A DNA stretch of 64,000 nt from Pseudomonas umsongensis. GTDB taxonomy: Bacteria; Pseudomonadota; Gammaproteobacteria; Pseudomonadales; Pseudomonadaceae. Every line of letters starts with the position of its first letter. The first letter of the stretch is position 1. The notes beneath the pieces are model-generated. The model was not told the DNA's origin. It was given only the letters and a program-made list of their open reading frames with translations, and did no database searches. The translations under genes and the position numbers were made by a program. The stretch lies in assembly GCF_002236105.1 (NCBI RefSeq), contig NZ_NIWU01000009.1, positions 207,866-271,865 on the forward strand. The letters run 5' to 3'. Positions 26,795 through 34,860 of the stretch are shown here, in pieces.

Positions 26795-28038
26795 AAATAG
26801 CCATCATCGGCAGCGGTATTTCCGGCCTGACCTGCGCCTACCTGCTCAACCGCAAACACGACATCACTGTGTTCGAAGCCAGTGACTGGATCGGTGGCCA
26901 TAGCCATACGGTCGAGGTTGAAGTAAAGGGCGAACGCCATGCCATCGATACGGGTTTTATCGTCTTCAACGACTGGACCTATCCCAACTTCATCCGTCTG
27001 CTGGATCAACTCGGCGTGGCTTCGCAACCCACCGAGATGAGCTTTTCGGTCCAGGACCCGCACACCGGCATTGAATACAACGGCGGCAACCTCAACCAAG
27101 TGTTTGCCCAGCGAAGCAATCTGCTTTCACCTGGCTTCTGGGGCATGTTGCGCGAGATCTTGCGTTTCAACCGCCAAGCCCCACGTGATCTGGAAGAACA
27201 GCGCATCACTGCCGACACCACGCTGGGCGCCTACTTGCGGGAAAACGGCTACGGCCAGCGTTTTATCGAACATTACATCGTCCCTATGGGGTCGGCGATC
27301 TGGTCGATGTCACTGGGCGACATGCAGCGTTTTCCGCTGCAGTTCTTCGTACGCTTTTGTAAAAATCACGGCCTCTTGTCCGTCACCCACCGGCCGCAAT
27401 GGCGTGTGGTCAGCGGCGGATCGCGCCAATACGTAGCGGCGTTGAGTGCCGGCTTTGTCGAGCGTATCCACCTTAACTGCCCGGTGTATCGCGTGGAACG
27501 TGACCTGGGCGGGGTCACCCTGCACTGTGCGACCGGAAGCAAACGTTTTGACAACGTTGTGTTCGCCTGTCACAGCGATCAGGCGCTACGCCTGTTGGCC
27601 GCTCCCAGCCGAGCCGAGCGAGAGATACTCGGTGCACTGCATTACGCCGAAAACGATGTCGTGCTGCACAGCGACACCCGCCTGCTGCCCAACCGTCGCC
27701 GAGCATGGGCGAGCTGGAACTACCGCCTCGGCGGCTCAGCCCAGCACCTGGCAGCTGTTACCTACAACATGAATATCCTCCAGGGGCTTTCGAGCGACAC
27801 CACCTTTTGCGTCAGCCTGAACCAGACCGCAGCCATCGACCCCGGCAAAATCCTCGATCGCTTCCGCTACGCCCATCCGCAATACAGCCAGGCAGGCATG
27901 ACCGCACAAGCGCGTTGGCAAGAATTACAGGGGCCCCAGTTCAGCTACTACTGCGGCGCCTACTGGGCCAACGGTTTCCACGAGGACGGCGTGGTCAGCG
28001 CCTTGCGCGTGGCGAGTGCTTTCGGAGAAAAACTGTGA
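26791..28038 (+). CDS. FAD-dependent amine-oxidase-like protein (NAD(P)-binding Rossmann, lipid-modifying)
   Basis: The 415-aa protein starts MKIAIIGSGISGLTCAYLL (dinucleotide-binding GxGxxG), then EASDWIGGHSHTVEV and DTGFIVFNDWTYPNF, typical of the amine-oxidase/phytoene-desaturase-like group found beside DUF1365 and CFA-type genes. The C-terminal FAD segment reads YYCGAYWANGFHEDGVVSAL. It overlaps both neighbours by 4 nt. Likely acts on a fatty acyl chain as a desaturase or oxidase; this is inferred from context. Confidence 0.88.
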   Translation: MKIAIIGSGISGLTCAYLLNRKHDITVFEASDWIGGHSHTVEVEVKGERHAIDTGFIVFNDWTYPNFIRLLDQLGVASQPTEMSFSVQDPHTGIEYNGGNLNQVFAQRSNLLSPGFWGMLREILRFNRQAPRDLEEQRITADTTLGAYLRENGYGQRFIEHYIVPMGSAIWSMSLGDMQRFPLQFFVRFCKNHGLLSVTHRPQWRVVSGGSRQYVAALSAGFVERIHLNCPVYRVERDLGGVTLHCATGSKRFDNVVFACHSDQALRLLAAPSRAEREILGALHYAENDVVLHSDTRLLPNRRRAWASWNYRLGGSAQHLAAVTYNMNILQGLSSDTTFCVSLNQTAAIDPGKILDRFRYAHPQYSQAGMTAQARWQELQGPQFSYYCGAYWANGFHEDGVVSALRVASAFGEKL

Positions 28039-28826
28039 ACAGTGCACTGTACCGCGGCTGGGTCAGCCACCGACGGCTGCTGCCGCGCACCCATGGGTTT
28101 CGCTACCGCATGGGGATGCTCTACCTCGATCTGGCGGAACAATCGCAGGTGCTGGCCTTATCCTGGTTCGCCGGACATTCGCGCTGGGCCGCCTTCGCCT
28201 TCCGCGAAACTGACTACCTGCCGCTTGCAACGCGCCAGGGCATGAGCCTGAGCGATGCAGTGCGCCAGCGCGTGGAACAGGCCCTTGGTCACGCGCCGCA
28301 GGGACGCATCTGTCTGCTCACCCAACCCCGTAGCTGGGGGCTGTCCTTTAATCCGGTCAACCTGTTTTACTGCTTCGAATCCGACGGCAGCCTGGCCGCC
28401 ATTCTCTGCGAAGTCAGCAATACCCCTTGGCGAGAGCGTTACCACTATGTGCTGCCGACCCATGCAACCGGTGAGTCATGCCACCGGGTCGCCAAGAGCT
28501 TTCACGTCTCGCCCTTCCTGCCTCGTGACCTGGAGTACCGCATGCGGTTTTCCGCTCCCGGCCAAACGCTGCACGTGAACATGCAGGATTGGCAGGGTGA
28601 GCAAAAAATATTTGAAGCCGGCCTGGGTCTGGAGCGCGTCGAACTGACGCGCCAAAGCCTGCATCGCCACCTTCTGGACTTTCCCTGGATGACCGCCAAG
28701 ACCCTGCTCGGCATTTACTCGCAGGCTCTACGTCTGCTGCTCAAGCGTCTGCCCCTGGTTTCCCATCAACCCGCCGCCGGTGAATACCGCACCGCAAACC
28801 TGGAGTCTCGCCATGACGAATCCTAG
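28035..28826 (+). CDS. DUF1365 family protein
   Basis: GTG 28035 overlaps the stop of the FAD gene (GTGA). The 263-aa product begins NSALYRGWVSHRRLLPRTHGFRY and has the family segments SFNPVNLFYCF and FHVSPFLP. DUF1365 has no settled biochemistry, but nearly always accompanies the FAD amine-oxidase-like and CFA-like genes. Its end overlaps the CFA-like gene by 14 nt. The open frame extends upstream without a ribosome site, which I discounted. Confidence 0.88.
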   Translation: MNSALYRGWVSHRRLLPRTHGFRYRMGMLYLDLAEQSQVLALSWFAGHSRWAAFAFRETDYLPLATRQGMSLSDAVRQRVEQALGHAPQGRICLLTQPRSWGLSFNPVNLFYCFESDGSLAAILCEVSNTPWRERYHYVLPTHATGESCHRVAKSFHVSPFLPRDLEYRMRFSAPGQTLHVNMQDWQGEQKIFEAGLGLERVELTRQSLHRHLLDFPWMTAKTLLGIYSQALRLLLKRLPLVSHQPAAGEYRTANLESRHDES

Positions 28827-30078
28827 CCTGACCCCAATAACGTGTGGCTCTGCTGCCAACGGGATAGGCGCCCGTGTATTGAAAAAAGGCGTCTTGCATC
28901 AACTGGCGCACCTGCGCCACGGACACTTGGTCATCATCGTCGACGGAGAGCCACTGAGCTTCGGCCAGCCTGGCGCGGCACCGCATGGCGAGATAGAAGT
29001 GCATAATGCGGCGCTCTGGCCAATGGTGGCGGTGAATGGCTCAATTGGCGCCGGCGAGGCCTATATCCACGGTTACTGGAGCAGCCCCGACCTGACGGCC
29101 GTGATTCGCGTATTCGTTGCCAACCTCGACGTACTGGATGGAATGGAGCGCGGCCTGGCACGTCTACGCCGTCCCCTGGCAAAAGCGTTGCACTGGCTCA
29201 ACCGCAACACACGCCAAGGCTCGCAACGCAACATTTCTGCGCATTACGACCTGGGCAACGCGCTGTTTGAACACCTGCTGGACCCCAGCATGATGTATTC
29301 GGCAGCCATGTTCCGGTCCAGCAACGATAGCCTTGAACAAGCTCAAATGTACAAGCTGGAGCGCATCTGCCAAAAGCTCGATCTCAAACCCAGCGACCAC
29401 CTGCTGGAAATCGGCACAGGTTGGGGCGGCATGGCCATTTATGCGGCCACCCGATACGGCTGCAAGGTCACCACCACCACGCTGTCGCGTGAGCAGTTTG
29501 CCTACACCCAGCGCCTGATCGAAGAGCAGTGCCTGCAAGGCCGCATCACCCTGTTGCTGCAGGACTACCGTGACCTGACGGGTCAATACGACAAGCTGGT
29601 GTCGATCGAGATGATCGAGGCCGTCGGCCACCGCTTCCTGCCCACTTACTTCAAACAGTGCGCGCACCTGCTCAAGGAACACGGGCTTATGCTATTGCAG
29701 GCCATCACCATTCGAGACCAGCGCTACGAGCAGGCGAAAAAAACCGTCGACTTCATCCAGCGCTATATCTTCCCGGGTGGCGCCTTGCCTTCGGTGAGCA
29801 CCATGCTGCACACCATCAGTCGCGACACCGACCTGAACCTTCATCACATGGAGGACTTCGGGCTTCACTACGCACGCACCCTTCGCCTGTGGCACGAGAA
29901 CCTGCGACGCAGCCGGCACAACCTGGAAGCGTTAGGCTATGACGAGGCGTTTTTCCGCCTGTGGGAGTTTTACCTGTGCTACTGCGAGGGCGGCTTCCTG
30001 GAACGAAGCATCGGCACCGCGCACCTTTTACTCGCCAAACCCGGGGCACGGCCGCAGCCTTTCGGCCTGGAGGCGTGA
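28813..30078 (+). CDS. Cyclopropane-fatty-acyl-phospholipid synthase-like methyltransferase (UfaM-type candidate)
   Basis: ATG 28813 has TGGAG just upstream; product 421 aa. The SAM-binding motif is LLEIGTGWGGMAIYAA and the lipid active-site segment is VSIEMIEAVGHRFLPTYF, then DFIQRYIFPGG. This is the CFA-synthase family, which methylates unsaturated acyl chains of membrane lipids. In light-induced operons of this composition the gene is annotated for furan fatty acid formation rather than plain cyclopropanation, so I suggest that role. It is distinct from a stand-alone cfa gene, being locked in an overlapping operon. Confidence 0.9.
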   Translation: MTNPSLTPITCGSAANGIGARVLKKGVLHQLAHLRHGHLVIIVDGEPLSFGQPGAAPHGEIEVHNAALWPMVAVNGSIGAGEAYIHGYWSSPDLTAVIRVFVANLDVLDGMERGLARLRRPLAKALHWLNRNTRQGSQRNISAHYDLGNALFEHLLDPSMMYSAAMFRSSNDSLEQAQMYKLERICQKLDLKPSDHLLEIGTGWGGMAIYAATRYGCKVTTTTLSREQFAYTQRLIEEQCLQGRITLLLQDYRDLTGQYDKLVSIEMIEAVGHRFLPTYFKQCAHLLKEHGLMLLQAITIRDQRYEQAKKTVDFIQRYIFPGGALPSVSTMLHTISRDTDLNLHHMEDFGLHYARTLRLWHENLRRSRHNLEALGYDEAFFRLWEFYLCYCEGGFLERSIGTAHLLLAKPGARPQPFGLEA

Positions 30079-30080
30079 AC

Positions 30081-30578
30081 GTGCGAGGCCGGTTGTTGCT
30101 CAACGCAGGACTGTTCCAGATCGGCTGGTTCGCCTGTGTGCTGGGTGCGCAACGGCCGTGGCTGTTGCTGCTGGCAATGACCTGCCTGGCGATACACCTG
30201 CTATGGATTGCAAACACCCCTGATGAGTGGCGTTATCTGTTGAAGGTGTCAGCCTGCGGCTGGGTCCTGGACAGTGCTCTATTGCATCTCGGGGTATTCC
30301 AGTTTCCCGGTGCCACACTCATTTTGCCGCCCTGGCTGGCAATCCTCTGGCTACTTTTCGCCAGTACTTTGCGTCACAGCCTGAGCTGGACAAAGCGCCC
30401 TTGGTGGATAGGCAGCCTGCTAGGGGCTATTGGCGGGCCTCTCTCTTACTGGGGAGGTGCCAGGTTGGCTGATGTCGGCCTGCCGCTGGGTACCTGGCCC
30501 AGCATTCTGTTACTCGCTTTGATTTGGGCGATGTTGATGCCGGCATTGCACTGGCTGGCCGGACAGCCTGCTCGTTGA
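30081..30578 (+). CDS. DUF2878 membrane protein
   Basis: GTG 30081 is 7 nt from GGAGG (30069-30073); another GTG at 30075 overlaps the preceding stop but is too close to that site. The 165-aa product is very hydrophobic with five or so membrane segments (LLLNAGLFQIGWFACVLGA, WLLLLAMTCLAIHLLW). DUF2878 proteins usually close the DUF1365/CFA-like operon. It ends one base from the convergent DUF3833 gene. Confidence 0.85.
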   Translation: MRGRLLLNAGLFQIGWFACVLGAQRPWLLLLAMTCLAIHLLWIANTPDEWRYLLKVSACGWVLDSALLHLGVFQFPGATLILPPWLAILWLLFASTLRHSLSWTKRPWWIGSLLGAIGGPLSYWGGARLADVGLPLGTWPSILLLALIWAMLMPALHWLAGQPAR

Positions 30579-30579
30579 C

Positions 30580-31104
30580 TCAAGATTGCTTGCGGAAGAA
30601 CAAGGTGATCTGGCCAACCTCCACGTTGAACTTGGACATGTACGAGCGATTGATCAGGGTGTTCTCGTCCATCAAGTACATCCAGTCGTCCAGATGAACC
30701 TCATACTCCTTGCCGTCCACCGGCAACCTCAGCACATATCGCCAGCGCAATGCATTACCTGCCACCTCACCCTGCGCCTCGCCCACCACGTCGCCAGCGG
30801 TTCCACGCCATTGGCCAGGTCCGGCCGGGGTGAGCGTCCACACGCGTTTCTGCCGAGTACCGTCGCTGTACGTAAATGACTCGTCGAGGATCAGCCGGTT
30901 ACCTTCAGAGTGGCCATTGATCTCTACGTGGAAGCGTTTGGTGACCTCGCCTGAACGCTTTTGAAAGATTCCCCAGGCTTCAACCCGCCCCTCGAAAAAT
31001 TCGCGCAAATCAAGCTTGGGGGTTTCCTGACTGTAGGTCTGCACATCCACCCGACTACAACTTGCAAGGCCGATGCACAGCAGCAATAGCCATATCCTCA
31101 GCAT
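30580..31104 (-). CDS. DUF3833 lipoprotein
   Basis: The start at ATG 31104 follows GAGGAG. The 174-aa product has a lipoprotein signal (LLLLCIGLASC), then TPKLDLREFFEGRVEAWGIFQKRSGEV and YLMDENTLINRSYMSKFNVEVG, the usual DUF3833 pattern. It is the second gene of a minus-strand pair with the chalcone-isomerase-like gene (19 bp gap) and is convergent with the DUF2878 gene. Function is unknown; its constant linkage suggests a role in handling the modified lipid at the envelope. Confidence 0.88.
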   Translation of the reverse strand: MLRIWLLLLCIGLASCSRVDVQTYSQETPKLDLREFFEGRVEAWGIFQKRSGEVTKRFHVEINGHSEGNRLILDESFTYSDGTRQKRVWTLTPAGPGQWRGTAGDVVGEAQGEVAGNALRWRYVLRLPVDGKEYEVHLDDWMYLMDENTLINRSYMSKFNVEVGQITLFFRKQS

Positions 31105-31123
31105 GCATATCTCCTCGATGTTT

Positions 31124-31669
31124 TCAGGGTTTGGCGATGCCCAGCAATTGGTCGCGCAGTTGCGGGTCGCGGGTTCGGGGGTCAAGCCAGATGGAGAAAA
31201 AGGCTTCGGCGAACGCCTCGTCCTTCACCACATGCCGCAGATTCTCGCCGACGTAAAAACGTGCGCCCTCTGCAGGCACATAGACGCCTGTGATGCGGTC
31301 ACCGGCGCGCACATCGACAAAGGCCTTGAGCATCTCCCGCTCCCAACGGGCCATCAATTGCGAATTCGGAGGGGTGCGCGACAGGCGGCGGATTTCCTTG
31401 ATGCTGGCCTCGACCAGATCCTCGCGACTGATCGCGCGTCGGTAGGTCAGCTCCAGCGCAAAAGGCACATCCGCGCCTGGCAGATCACCGGCAAGCAGGA
31501 GTGGGCTCCACAATTGCGCGCTGTAGATGGAAAAACCGAATATTCGCATCTCGCCGCCCCCTATCCGACGAGCATCGGGCAGGGCCTCGCGCCAATCAGC
31601 CAACAGTCCTGGGCTCTGGAGCATCAGAACAAGACAGACAACGTGGCGGATAAAGCGGTCTGTCTGCAT
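31124..31669 (-). CDS. Chalcone-isomerase-like (CIL) secreted protein
   Basis: The ATG at 31669 starts a 181-aa protein; a TTG three codons upstream is also possible, and GAGG lies about 12 nt before the ATG. It has a signal peptide (HVVCLVLMLQSPGLLAD), then RIFGFSIYSAQLW and VDVRAGDRITGVYVP, as in chalcone-isomerase-like domain proteins, which bind fatty acids in other systems. It leads the minus-strand pair. Its promoter at 31713-31738 has a TGTACA box, as has the facing operon. Confidence 0.85.
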   Translation of the reverse strand: MQTDRFIRHVVCLVLMLQSPGLLADWREALPDARRIGGGEMRIFGFSIYSAQLWSPLLLAGDLPGADVPFALELTYRRAISREDLVEASIKEIRRLSRTPPNSQLMARWEREMLKAFVDVRAGDRITGVYVPAEGARFYVGENLRHVVKDEAFAEAFFSIWLDPRTRDPQLRDQLLGIAKP

Positions 31670-31712
31670 ATCGTGCAAAGGCCTCGATAAGACTCAAGGG
31701 ACGCCTTTAAAA

Positions 31713-31738
31713 GCTATACCAAATTTTTATTTTGTACA
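31713..31738 (-). promoter_or_regulatory. Promoter with TGTACA box for the CIL/DUF3833 pair
   Basis: On the minus strand TGTACA (31738-31733) is followed by an A/T tract and TATAGC (31718-31713), a plausible -10. The box takes the -35 position, and no TTGACA is present. Only one TGTACA is seen, unlike the pair at 25491. Confidence 0.5.
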
Positions 31739-31801
31739 GCTAATAACCTCTACGGTCAGCAATGAAAGGCGGTATCTGACGAGCTCAAGCCCTCACGGAT
31801 A

Positions 31802-32677
31802 TCACGCCCCTGCCATCTCCCTGACAATGTCAAAGAACGTCGTCAGGATGCGCCGGGAACTCTGCGCTCGCAGGCAAACCAGGGTCTCGGTAAAACGTTG
31901 CTGGCAATCGACGATCGGCAAGCCGCGAATCCGCGAATCCGCACCGAGTTCGGCCGCCGAAACAACGCCGACGCCCATACCGATGGCGACGGCCTCACGG
32001 GCCGCTTCACGCCCCTCCACCTCGATGGCCTTGCGAATGCGCAAGCCCGCGGTTGCCATCTCCTCCTCCAGGGACAGTCGCGTCACCGAGCCCTGCTCGC
32101 GCAATACCAGGGGCGTGTTGTCCAGGTCGGCGAGGCAGATGGAAGTTCGTTGTGCCCAGGGATGGTCATGGGCGACGAAGGCGAGCATCGGATCGCTGCG
32201 CAGGGGCAGCTTGAGCAGTCGGTCATCTTCGATATTGCGCCCCAGCAGGGCGATGTCTGCCTGGTGGCCGAACAGCCGCTGCAGGACCTCATCGGTATTG
32301 GCCGTTTCCACTTTCACATCCACGCCCGGGTATCGAGCACAGAAGCGCGCGACGTAAGGCAGCACATGCACGGGCGCGTCCACGGCCAGGTTCAGGGTCC
32401 CTGTCGACAGTGTGCGGTAGTCCATCAACATGTCGTGGGCATCGACACTGATATCGAACAGGCGCTGGGTTAGCCCGAACAAGCGCTCGCCCACTTCCGT
32501 CAGGCGCACCAGGCGTTTGTCCCGGAAAAACACCATCACACCGTAGTACTCCTCAAGCTTGCGCACCTGGTCGGACACCGCTGGCTGGGACAGGCAGAGC
32601 TGTTCGGCCGCGCGCGTGAAACTGCCATTGATTGCCACGGCGTGGAAAGCCTTGAGCTGGGTATGGGAGATCGTCAT
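31802..32677 (-). CDS. LysR-family regulator, probable phosphonate regulator
   Basis: This 291-aa LysR protein has an N-terminal helix-turn-helix (LKAFHAVAINGSFTRAAEQLCLSQPAVSDQVRKLE) and a standard effector domain. It is divergent from the RidA / FAD oxidoreductase / phnW genes. The 134-bp gap contains GATAAATCGATTT at 32715, which recurs before phnW. That makes it the best candidate for activator of this block, with AEP or an intermediate as ligand. Confidence 0.88.
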   Translation of the reverse strand: MTISHTQLKAFHAVAINGSFTRAAEQLCLSQPAVSDQVRKLEEYYGVMVFFRDKRLVRLTEVGERLFGLTQRLFDISVDAHDMLMDYRTLSTGTLNLAVDAPVHVLPYVARFCARYPGVDVKVETANTDEVLQRLFGHQADIALLGRNIEDDRLLKLPLRSDPMLAFVAHDHPWAQRTSICLADLDNTPLVLREQGSVTRLSLEEEMATAGLRIRKAIEVEGREAAREAVAIGMGVGVVSAAELGADSRIRGLPIVDCQQRFTETLVCLRAQSSRRILTTFFDIVREMAGA

Positions 32678-32714
32678 GGGGGCCTACCTATAGTTTCAAC
32701 TTATTCATGCATAC

Positions 32715-32727
32715 GATAAATCGATTT
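32715..32727. promoter_or_regulatory. GATAAATCGATTT box between LysR and ridA
   Basis: The 13-bp sequence contains the palindromic core AAATCGATTT and is identical to 34773-34785 before phnW. It suits a LysR site shared by the two promoters. Confidence 0.55.
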
Positions 32728-32811
32728 TATTTATGAACAATGAACTGCAAGGATGGATTTCGCAAATGCCTTGGCCAACGGGCCGCTGCTTGGATCAATC
32801 AGGAATGCCTA

Positions 32812-33162
32812 ATGGAAATCGAACGTTTCGCCACGATAAAACGCCGTTCGGACATGGTCCGGCATGACGACGTCCTCTACATCGGGGGCCAGGTTGCCAC
32901 GGACCTCAGTGGCAATATCGAGGCACAGACCCACGAGGTTCTCTGCGCCATCGAGCAGCTGTTGCTCAGTGTCGGCAGCGACCGTACGCGGGTGCTTTCG
33001 GTGCGCATCCTGCTGGCTCACCGCGAGGACTATGAAGGGCTCAACAGGGTCTGGGACGAATTTTTCCCCGAAGGCCATGCCCCCGCACGCGCTTGTACCC
33101 TGGCCAACCTGATCGACCCCGGTTGGCGCGTGGAAATGATCGTGGTCGCCGCGTGCGGCTGA
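32812..33162 (+). CDS. RidA-family (YjgF/UK114) protein
   Basis: ATG 32812 follows AGGA at 7 nt; the frame opens 24 codons upstream without a site. The 116-aa product has the RidA fold pattern (VLYIGGQVATDLSGNIEAQTHEVL, VWDEFFPEGHAPARACTLANLIDPGWRVEM), including the arginine of PARAC that binds imine substrates. RidA proteins hydrolyse reactive imines and enamines. It lies 45 bp before an FAD amine oxidoreductase, whose direct product would be an imine, so RidA probably releases the aldehyde or spares other enzymes. Confidence 0.9.
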   Translation: MEIERFATIKRRSDMVRHDDVLYIGGQVATDLSGNIEAQTHEVLCAIEQLLLSVGSDRTRVLSVRILLAHREDYEGLNRVWDEFFPEGHAPARACTLANLIDPGWRVEMIVVAACG

Positions 33163-33207
33163 TTGCGTCCTGAATGCCACCCGCAACCCATCGAACGGAG
33201 ACTCCCC

Positions 33208-34599
33208 ATGCGCCCCTTCTGGCTCGACCAGGCCCTGAAAAGCCAATCCGATACGCCCTGCCCACCATTGCGCCAGGACACCCACGCCGACGTCTGCATC
33301 GTCGGCGGTGGTTACACCGGCCTGTGGACCGCCATCATGCTCAAGGAACAGAACCCCGAACTGGACGTTGTCATCGTCGAAGCGGACATCTGCGGTGCCG
33401 GCGCCAGTGGACGCAACGGCGGTTGTGCGCTGTCCTGGTCGGCCAAGTTCTTCACCCTGGAGCGCTTGTTCGGGGTCGAAGAGGCTGTGCGCCTGGTCAA
33501 GGAATCGGAACAGAGCATCTACGCCATCGGCGCCTTCTGCAAAAAATACGCGGTGGACGCCGACTACCGCCTCGATGGCACGCTCTACACCGCGACCAAC
33601 CGCGCCCAGGTCGGTTCGACGGACGGGGTGATCGCGGCGCTGGAGCGCAATGGCATCAACTCCTTTACCAAACGCGCACTCCCTGAGGTGCAACGCATGT
33701 CGGGCTCAACCCGTCACGTCGAAGGCTGGTTTTCACCGGCGGCGGCGAGTGTGCAACCGGGCAAGCTGGTGCGTGGCCTGCGCCGGGTTGCGCTCGACCT
33801 GGGCGTGCGGATCCACGAGGGTTCGCCGATGACCGGCCTCGAACACGGGCTGCCGGCCACCGTCAACACGCCGGGCGGGAAAGTCGTAGCCAAGCGCGTA
33901 GTCATGGCCATCAACGCCTGGATGGCCCGTGCCTTTCCAGAGTTTTCGCGCTCGGTGGCCATCGTCTCCAGCGACATGATCATCACCGAACCGCGCCCCG
34001 ACCTGCTCGAACGAATCGGCCTGACCAGCGGGGTCACCGTACTCGACTCGCGCATCTTCGTGCACTACTACCACAACACCCCGGACGGCCGGATCATGCT
34101 CGGCAAAGGTGGCAATACCTTCGCCTACGGCGGGCGCATCCTGCCAGTATTCGACCAGCCTTCGCCCTACAAGGGCTTGTTGCGCAAGACCCTGGCCGAG
34201 TTCTTCCCGGACTTTGCCGACGTCGGCATTGCCGCCACGTGGAACGGCCCGTCCGATCGATCCGTCACCGGGCTGCCGTTCTTCGGCCGAATGGGCGCAA
34301 GCGGCAACGTGTTTTATGGCTTCGGCTATTCCGGCAGCGGCGTCGGTCCCTGTCATATGGGTGGGCAAATCCTTTCATCGCTGGTGTTGGGGCAGGACAA
34401 CCCCTGGACACGCTCGCCGCTGGTGCAAGGACCGCTCGGCCTGTTTCCGCCAGAGCCGATCCGCTACCTGGGCTCGCTAATGGTGCGCAACGCCATTCGC
34501 CGCAAAGAGCACGCCGAGGACCGCAACCTGCGCCCCCGTCGACTGGACGTGCGCCTGGCGAAATTCGCCGCGGCGGCCGGCAAGTCGGACAAGGCATAG
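33208..34599 (+). CDS. FAD-dependent amine oxidoreductase, PbfD-like candidate for AEP or N-methyl-AEP
   Basis: ATG 33208 has CGGAG upstream. The 463-aa DAO-family protein carries DVCIVGGGYTGLWTAIMLKE (FAD binding), GAGASGRNGG, and the C-terminal GYSGSGVG segment. It belongs with gamma-glutamylputrescine/glycine oxidase-like enzymes. In clusters with phnW and phnX such enzymes oxidise 2-aminoethylphosphonate or its N-methyl form to phosphonoacetaldehyde. The position between ridA and phnW fits that use; the true substrate needs assay. Confidence 0.88.
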   Translation: MRPFWLDQALKSQSDTPCPPLRQDTHADVCIVGGGYTGLWTAIMLKEQNPELDVVIVEADICGAGASGRNGGCALSWSAKFFTLERLFGVEEAVRLVKESEQSIYAIGAFCKKYAVDADYRLDGTLYTATNRAQVGSTDGVIAALERNGINSFTKRALPEVQRMSGSTRHVEGWFSPAAASVQPGKLVRGLRRVALDLGVRIHEGSPMTGLEHGLPATVNTPGGKVVAKRVVMAINAWMARAFPEFSRSVAIVSSDMIITEPRPDLLERIGLTSGVTVLDSRIFVHYYHNTPDGRIMLGKGGNTFAYGGRILPVFDQPSPYKGLLRKTLAEFFPDFADVGIAATWNGPSDRSVTGLPFFGRMGASGNVFYGFGYSGSGVGPCHMGGQILSSLVLGQDNPWTRSPLVQGPLGLFPPEPIRYLGSLMVRNAIRRKEHAEDRNLRPRRLDVRLAKFAAAAGKSDKA

Positions 34600-34772
34600 C
34601 GCAGCGTCAGGTCTGCGATATTTGTTTGGCTGATCAACCCTGCCTGGCGCTTGCCAGGCGGGGTTTCCTGGTTTCAACCGTTCAATTGAGCCGCGAGCGA
34701 AGATTTGCGGCGTGCCGATATCGATCAATGCGCCCAGTTTCCACTTATAAGCCCAGCTTGTTTGTGACATGT

Positions 34773-34785
34773 GATAAATCGATTT
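34773..34785. promoter_or_regulatory. GATAAATCGATTT box upstream of phnW
   Basis: This is identical over 13 bp to 32715-32727 and lies 76-88 bp before the phnW start. It is the second copy of the putative LysR site and suggests phnW has its own promoter rather than reading through from the FAD gene. Confidence 0.55.
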
Positions 34786-34860
34786 CAGTTATTTTTCCGC
34801 AGGTGTTTTGATCAGCACATGCATCACTCCCCTACAAAAACAACACCGCCGGAGAAGATC

